Program-made: the position numbers and the translations under genes | Shown: positions 20,573 through 23,699 of the stretch, in pieces | Layout: each line of letters begins with the position of its first letter | How positions within the stretch are numbered: position 1 is the first letter of the stretch | Notes under the pieces: generated by a model | Databases searched by the model: none | The model's input: the letters and a program-made list of their open reading frames with translations, nothing else | Told to the model about the DNA's origin: nothing | Assembly: GCA_900758885.1 (NCBI GenBank) | Contig: CAAETD010000029.1 | Location: 1-23,699 of the forward strand | Origin: an uncultured Collinsella sp. | GTDB taxonomy: Bacteria; Actinomycetota; Coriobacteriia; Coriobacteriales; Coriobacteriaceae | Length of the DNA stretch: 23,699 bases | Direction: 5' to 3'

Positions 20573-21256
20573 TTAGATGCCGGCGATTGCGAAGTTGAGC
20601 AGCTGCTCAGCGAGCGGATACACGGTAACGTCGAAATAGCGGCCGATCACGTCGATGCCGGTCCACATGGGCAGCAGGTACAGCACTAGGATGAGGATGG
20701 GCATAGCGTATTGCTGCAGACGATAATAGTTGTTGAGAGCCTTGCCTTTAAGGAACGGCACAATGATCGACGAGCCGTCGAGCGGTGGGATCGGGATGAG
20801 GTTGAAGAAAGCAAGCGACAGGTTGACCACGATAAACGTGGCGCCGAAGTTCATGATCTGTGACGCCAGGGCAAAGGACATGCTGGCGTAGAGATTGCCG
20901 TACGTTACGTGCATGAGGGCGGCCGCGAGGCACGCGAGTGCGATATTCGATGTGGGGCCGGCTACGCTCACCAGGACCTCGTCGCGCTTGGGGTGCTTAA
21001 GGTTGTTGAGATAGACGGGCACGGGCTTGGCGAAGGCGAACACGGGACCGCCGGCGGCGAGCATGAGCAGCGGCAAGATGATGGTGCCAAACGGGTCGAT
21101 ATGGTTGAGCGGGTTGAGCGATACGCGTCCGCGCGAGCGCGCCGTTTTGTCGCCGAGAGCCCAGGCCGCGGCGGCGTGCGCGCTCTCGTGAATGACGATG
21201 CCAACGATGACGGCGACGGCGCTGGCGAGCAGGTTCATGATGTAGCTGCTGGACAT
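20573..21256 (-). CDS. Site-2 protease family (M50) membrane metalloprotease
   Basis: A 227-aa intramembrane zinc protease of the short, YwhC/Rip-like M50 type that lacks PDZ domains. The first transmembrane helix carries the zinc-binding HESAH (23-27), and a later helix has FNLIPIPPLDGSS with the third ligand D160. SLNPLNHIDPFGTIILP and AKPVPVYLNNLKHPKRDE are also typical. About five or six membrane segments are predicted. Substrates are unknown; such proteases commonly cleave anti-sigma factors or signal peptides. AGGAGAG lies 4-5 nt before the ATG. It lies 9 nt after a small membrane protein gene and upstream of scpA, a common neighbour in Firmicutes and Actinobacteria. Confidence 0.93.
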   Translation of the reverse strand: MSSSYIMNLLASAVAVIVGIVIHESAHAAAAWALGDKTARSRGRVSLNPLNHIDPFGTIILPLLMLAAGGPVFAFAKPVPVYLNNLKHPKRDEVLVSVAGPTSNIALACLAAALMHVTYGNLYASMSFALASQIMNFGATFIVVNLSLAFFNLIPIPPLDGSSIIVPFLKGKALNNYYRLQQYAMPILILVLYLLPMWTGIDVIGRYFDVTVYPLAEQLLNFAIAGI

Positions 21257-21265
21257 GGCGCTCTC

Positions 21266-21562
21266 CTAGCGGACGCGGCGCGAGGCGCGCGTGAGCAGGT
21301 AGTCGGCCACAAACAAGATTACCGCGACGATGGCGTAATCCAGGCGAAACACGCCACCAAAGGGCGACGTGATGACACCGTAGCCGGCGATGGCGCTTGG
21401 CAGTGCGCGCGAAAGCTCAACGACAAAGCCAACGATCTGCAGTTTGGCGGTGAGGCCGCTAAAGCACAGCAGCACGGTCATCGCGCTCATAAAGATGCCG
21501 CAGATGCGACAAGCGATGGCTATGATGCTCATCGCCACGGCAGCGGCCTTACGAGAGTTCAC
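21266..21562 (-). CDS. Small hypothetical membrane protein (98 aa)
   Basis: A GTG start at 21562 is chosen because GAGGAG lies 7 nt upstream; the later ATG at 21532 has no such site, and the frame extends further only as a shadow of the ABC-F gene. It overlaps the ABC-F stop by 14 nt. The 98-residue product has a basic N-terminus (NSRKAAA) and three hydrophobic stretches: MSIIAIACRICGIFMSAMTV, AKLQIVGFVVELSRAL and YAIVAVILFVADYLL. It ends in a basic RASRRVR tail. No family was recognised. It ends 9 nt before the M50 protease gene, which suggests shared expression and perhaps a helper role. Confidence 0.7.
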   Translation of the reverse strand: MNSRKAAAVAMSIIAIACRICGIFMSAMTVLLCFSGLTAKLQIVGFVVELSRALPSAIAGYGVITSPFGGVFRLDYAIVAVILFVADYLLTRASRRVR

Positions 21563-23582
21563 GCGCGGTCTCCTCTTCGATCTGGGTGGAAAGCTCCAGC
21601 CATTCGTCCTCGAGCTTGGGTAGCTCTTGCTTAAGGCCGTTATATTCCCCCAGCGCGGCGTTGAACTTGTCCTGATCGGCATAAAGCTCTTCGCTGGCCA
21701 TCAATTCCATAAGCTCGTCATAGCGGGCGCGCTTTTTGTCGAGCTCCGTCTCGATCTTCTTGAGCTGGTTACGCACGCCCTTGAGCTTTTTGTTGAGCGC
21801 AGCGCGGGCCTGGGCCTCGGCGCGCTTTTGCTCCTTGGTCTTTTTACCCTCGGCAGGCTTGGGTGCGGCGGCGGGGGTGTCGGCTTGGGCGGAGCAGGTT
21901 TTGGCGGGCTTGGATACGGCGGGCGTGCTCTCCCCTGCCGCCTCGGCGGCGGCGCGGGCTGCGAGGTCCTCGCGCTTGTAGAGGTAGTAGTCGTAGTCGC
22001 CGTCGTAGACCGTGACCTTGCCGTCGCGGATGTCGATGATGCGGTTTGCCACGGCGCGCACCAGGTGCTCGTCGTGGCTGATCAGCACGATGGTTCCGGG
22101 GAAGTTTTGCAGGGCGTTCTCGAGCATGTCCACCGAGTCGATGTCAAGGTGGTTGGTGGGTTCGTCCAGGCACAGGAGCGCCTCGGGGGCCACGAGCATT
22201 TTGGCCAGGGCCAGACGCGCCTTTTCGCCTCCGGAGAGGACGCGAACCTGCTTTTCGATGGAATCGTTGTCGCTAAATAGGAAGGCGCCCAGCAGGCTGC
22301 GCTGCTGCGGCACGGTCCACTTGGGCGTGACGGTGTCGATCTCTTGCAGGACGGTATTGGACTCGGTCATGCCCTCGAGTGCGTGCTGGGCGTAGTAGGC
22401 CACGCCCACGTTGGTGCCCAGATCACGCGTGCCGGTAGTTGGCGGCTCCAGACCGGCGAGGATCTTCATGAGGGTAGACTTGCCGGCGCCGTTGGGGCCG
22501 ACGAGCGCCACATGCTCGCCGCGGTAGAGCTTGAGGTCGATGTCGCTGTAGATGTGCTTTTTGCCGTAGGACTTGGAGACGCCCTCCAGGCCCACGACCA
22601 TGTCGCCGGAGCGCGGCGGATCGGGGAACTTAAAGTCGATGTGCTTGTGGCCCTCGGGCAGGATGACGAGCTCCTTTTTGATCTGCTCGATCTTTCGGAT
22701 GCGCTCCTGCGCCTGGGCGGCTTTGGTGGGCTTGTAGCGGAACTTGTCGACGAAGACCTGCATGTGGGCGATGTCGCGCTCCTGGGCGGCGCGCTTGGCG
22801 CGCATCTGCTCCAGGTTGTCCTCGCGCTGCTTGAGGTAGCTGCTGTAGTTGCCGGTGTAGGTGGTCACGCGACGGTTTTCGAGTGCGGCGACGTGGTCGA
22901 CGCAGGCGTCCATGAAGGCGCGGTCGTGGCTGACGATGAGGACGGCGCCGTCGTAGTTGGCAATAAAGCCGCGCAACCACTGGACGCTCTCGAGGTCCAG
23001 GTGGTTAGTGGGCTCGTCCAGAAGCAGCAGGTCGGGGTGGCGCAGGAAGAGCTTGGCCAGCGCGATGCGCATCTGCCAGCCGCCCGAGAACTCGGAGCAC
23101 GGGCGCTCAAAGTCGGTGACCTTAAAGCCCAGACCGGACAGGATCTTGCGGGCGTTGCTCTCGAGCTCGTAGCCGCCCAGATGCTCAAAGCGGTCCTGGA
23201 CCTGGCCGTACTCGTTGAGGAGTGCGTCGACGTCCTTTCCCTGTTCGGAGAGCTCGGTGATCTGAGCCTGCAGCTCGTTGGCGCGCTCGCCCATGCGGCG
23301 GATTTCCTTGGCGGCGGCCATGACCTCGGCAAGGATGGTGGTGTCCTTTTGCTCCAGGTTGGTTTCCTGCTCCAGGTAGCCTACCTGGCAGTCCTTAGCG
23401 TACTGGACCTGACCGGCGTCGGGGCTGTCGATGCCCATGATGATCTTGAGCATGGTGGTTTTGCCGGCGCCGTTGGGGCCCACGAGCGCGAAGCGCTCGC
23501 CGGGGTTGATCTGGAAGGACGTGCCGCTAAAGAGGACGCGCGCGCCGAAGCTTTTTTCGATCTTGTCGACCAGGAGGATCAT
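21549..23582 (-). CDS. ABC-F family ATPase (translation factor type, Uup/YdiF-like)
   Basis: A soluble 677-aa protein with two ABC ATPase domains and no transmembrane part, so it is not a transporter. Domain 1 has GPNGAGKT (35-42), EFSGGWQMR (signature, about 165-172) and LLLLDEPTNHLD (about 185-196). Domain 2 has GPNGAGKST (362-370), LSGGEKARLALAK and LLCLDEPTNHLD. The charged linker between them (about 240-320) is the P-site tRNA interaction motif region of ABC-F proteins. The C-terminal part has a low-complexity Ala/Pro/Lys stretch (about 555-600) and a coiled coil (about 605-677), as in Uup and YdiF. ABC-F proteins act on ribosomes; a resistance role is possible but not indicated. AAAGG precedes the start. 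Confidence 0.93.
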   Translation of the reverse strand: MILLVDKIEKSFGARVLFSGTSFQINPGERFALVGPNGAGKTTMLKIIMGIDSPDAGQVQYAKDCQVGYLEQETNLEQKDTTILAEVMAAAKEIRRMGERANELQAQITELSEQGKDVDALLNEYGQVQDRFEHLGGYELESNARKILSGLGFKVTDFERPCSEFSGGWQMRIALAKLFLRHPDLLLLDEPTNHLDLESVQWLRGFIANYDGAVLIVSHDRAFMDACVDHVAALENRRVTTYTGNYSSYLKQREDNLEQMRAKRAAQERDIAHMQVFVDKFRYKPTKAAQAQERIRKIEQIKKELVILPEGHKHIDFKFPDPPRSGDMVVGLEGVSKSYGKKHIYSDIDLKLYRGEHVALVGPNGAGKSTLMKILAGLEPPTTGTRDLGTNVGVAYYAQHALEGMTESNTVLQEIDTVTPKWTVPQQRSLLGAFLFSDNDSIEKQVRVLSGGEKARLALAKMLVAPEALLCLDEPTNHLDIDSVDMLENALQNFPGTIVLISHDEHLVRAVANRIIDIRDGKVTVYDGDYDYYLYKREDLAARAAAEAAGESTPAVSKPAKTCSAQADTPAAAPKPAEGKKTKEQKRAEAQARAALNKKLKGVRNQLKKIETELDKKRARYDELMELMASEELYADQDKFNAALGEYNGLKQELPKLEDEWLELSTQIEEETARELS

Positions 23583-23613
23583 GGTGCCGCCTTTGACCTT
23601 GTGTGCCTATATG

Positions 23614-23641
23614 AAAAAAGGCCCCAACTTGCGTTGGAGCC
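23614..23641 (-). terminator. Terminator of the tRNA-Ala transcript
   Basis: Read leftward, GGCTCCAAC (23641-23633), tetraloop GCAA and GTTGGGGCC (23628-23620) form a 9-bp stem with one T-G wobble, followed by six T (23619-23614). It separates the tRNA gene from the ABC-F gene. Confidence 0.88.
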
Positions 23642-23657
23642 TCATTCAATGCTCGGG

Positions 23658-23699
23658 TGGAGACGAGGGGGATCGAACCCCTGACCTCTTGACTGCCAG
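23658..23699 (-). tRNA. tRNA-Ala (GGC), 5' part beyond the window
   Basis: The minus strand shows the 3' half of a tRNA: anticodon loop CTGGCAG (anticodon GGC), stem TCAAG, variable loop AGGTC, T arm AGGGG-TTCGATC-CCCCT, acceptor strand CGTCTCC and discriminator A. Position 70 is U, which would allow the G3-U70 pair that marks alanine tRNAs. CCA is not encoded (ACCC follows). The other half lies outside the window. Confidence 0.85.

Noticed and set aside
23658..23699. Reading the partial tRNA at the right end as a tRNA other than alanine
   Set aside because: Counting back from the T arm and variable loop puts GGC at the anticodon, and U at position 70 with discriminator A agrees with alanine.

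Overview
The window looks like a chromosomal segment of a high-GC gut actinobacterium of the class Coriobacteriia, probably Collinsella or a close relative. This is inferred from the base composition, the codon use and the kinds of protein present, not from a database match. It has two very different halves.

Bases 1-6344 are an accessory island ending at the 3' end of a tRNA-Pro gene. It holds a truncated upstream gene, an N-terminally anchored protein of unknown function, two tandem hairpins, a decayed DnaQ-type exonuclease fragment, and a leftward group of small membrane proteins (988-1951). Next comes a compact locus at 2128-2421 with the architecture of a type I toxin-antitoxin system. 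It encodes a 41-residue one-helix peptide, has a sequestered ribosome binding site and pairing 5' and 3' mRNA ends, and carries a convergent antisense RNA whose terminator lies inside the peptide's lysine codons. After about 600 bp of gene debris and a small conserved hypothetical gene (2980-3273, minus), two tandem paralogues follow (3444-4454 and 4690-5715). Each joins a Flp/type IVb prepilin N-terminus to a large, divergent DUF6273-like C-terminal domain. A homopolymeric G tract (10 G in copy 1, 9 G in copy 2) sits between the likely start codon and the prepilin cleavage site, so both genes look phase-variable. A short cysteine-pair protein, possibly frameshifted, closes the island.

Bases 6345-23699 are a dense, conserved core region read entirely leftward. 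From right to left it contains a partial tRNA-Ala, an ABC-F ATPase, a small membrane protein, an M50 metalloprotease, scpA, scpB and an RluB-type pseudouridine synthase. Twelve tightly packed genes follow: cmk, plsC, ispH, a DUF512 radical SAM protein, der, plsY, gpsA, rpe, a cysteine desulfurase, a Nif3-like protein, a coiled-coil zinc-ribbon protein and coaBC. tRNA-Pro is last. Gaps in the twelve-gene block are 18 nt or less, with several stop/start overlaps and no internal terminator seen. The block joins nucleotide and phospholipid synthesis (cmk, gpsA, plsY, plsC), isoprenoid synthesis (ispH), ribosome assembly (der), sulfur mobilisation, the pentose phosphate pathway and coenzyme A synthesis.

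The observations most worth following are the poly-G switch in the tandem pilin-DUF6273 genes and the type I toxin-antitoxin-like locus.
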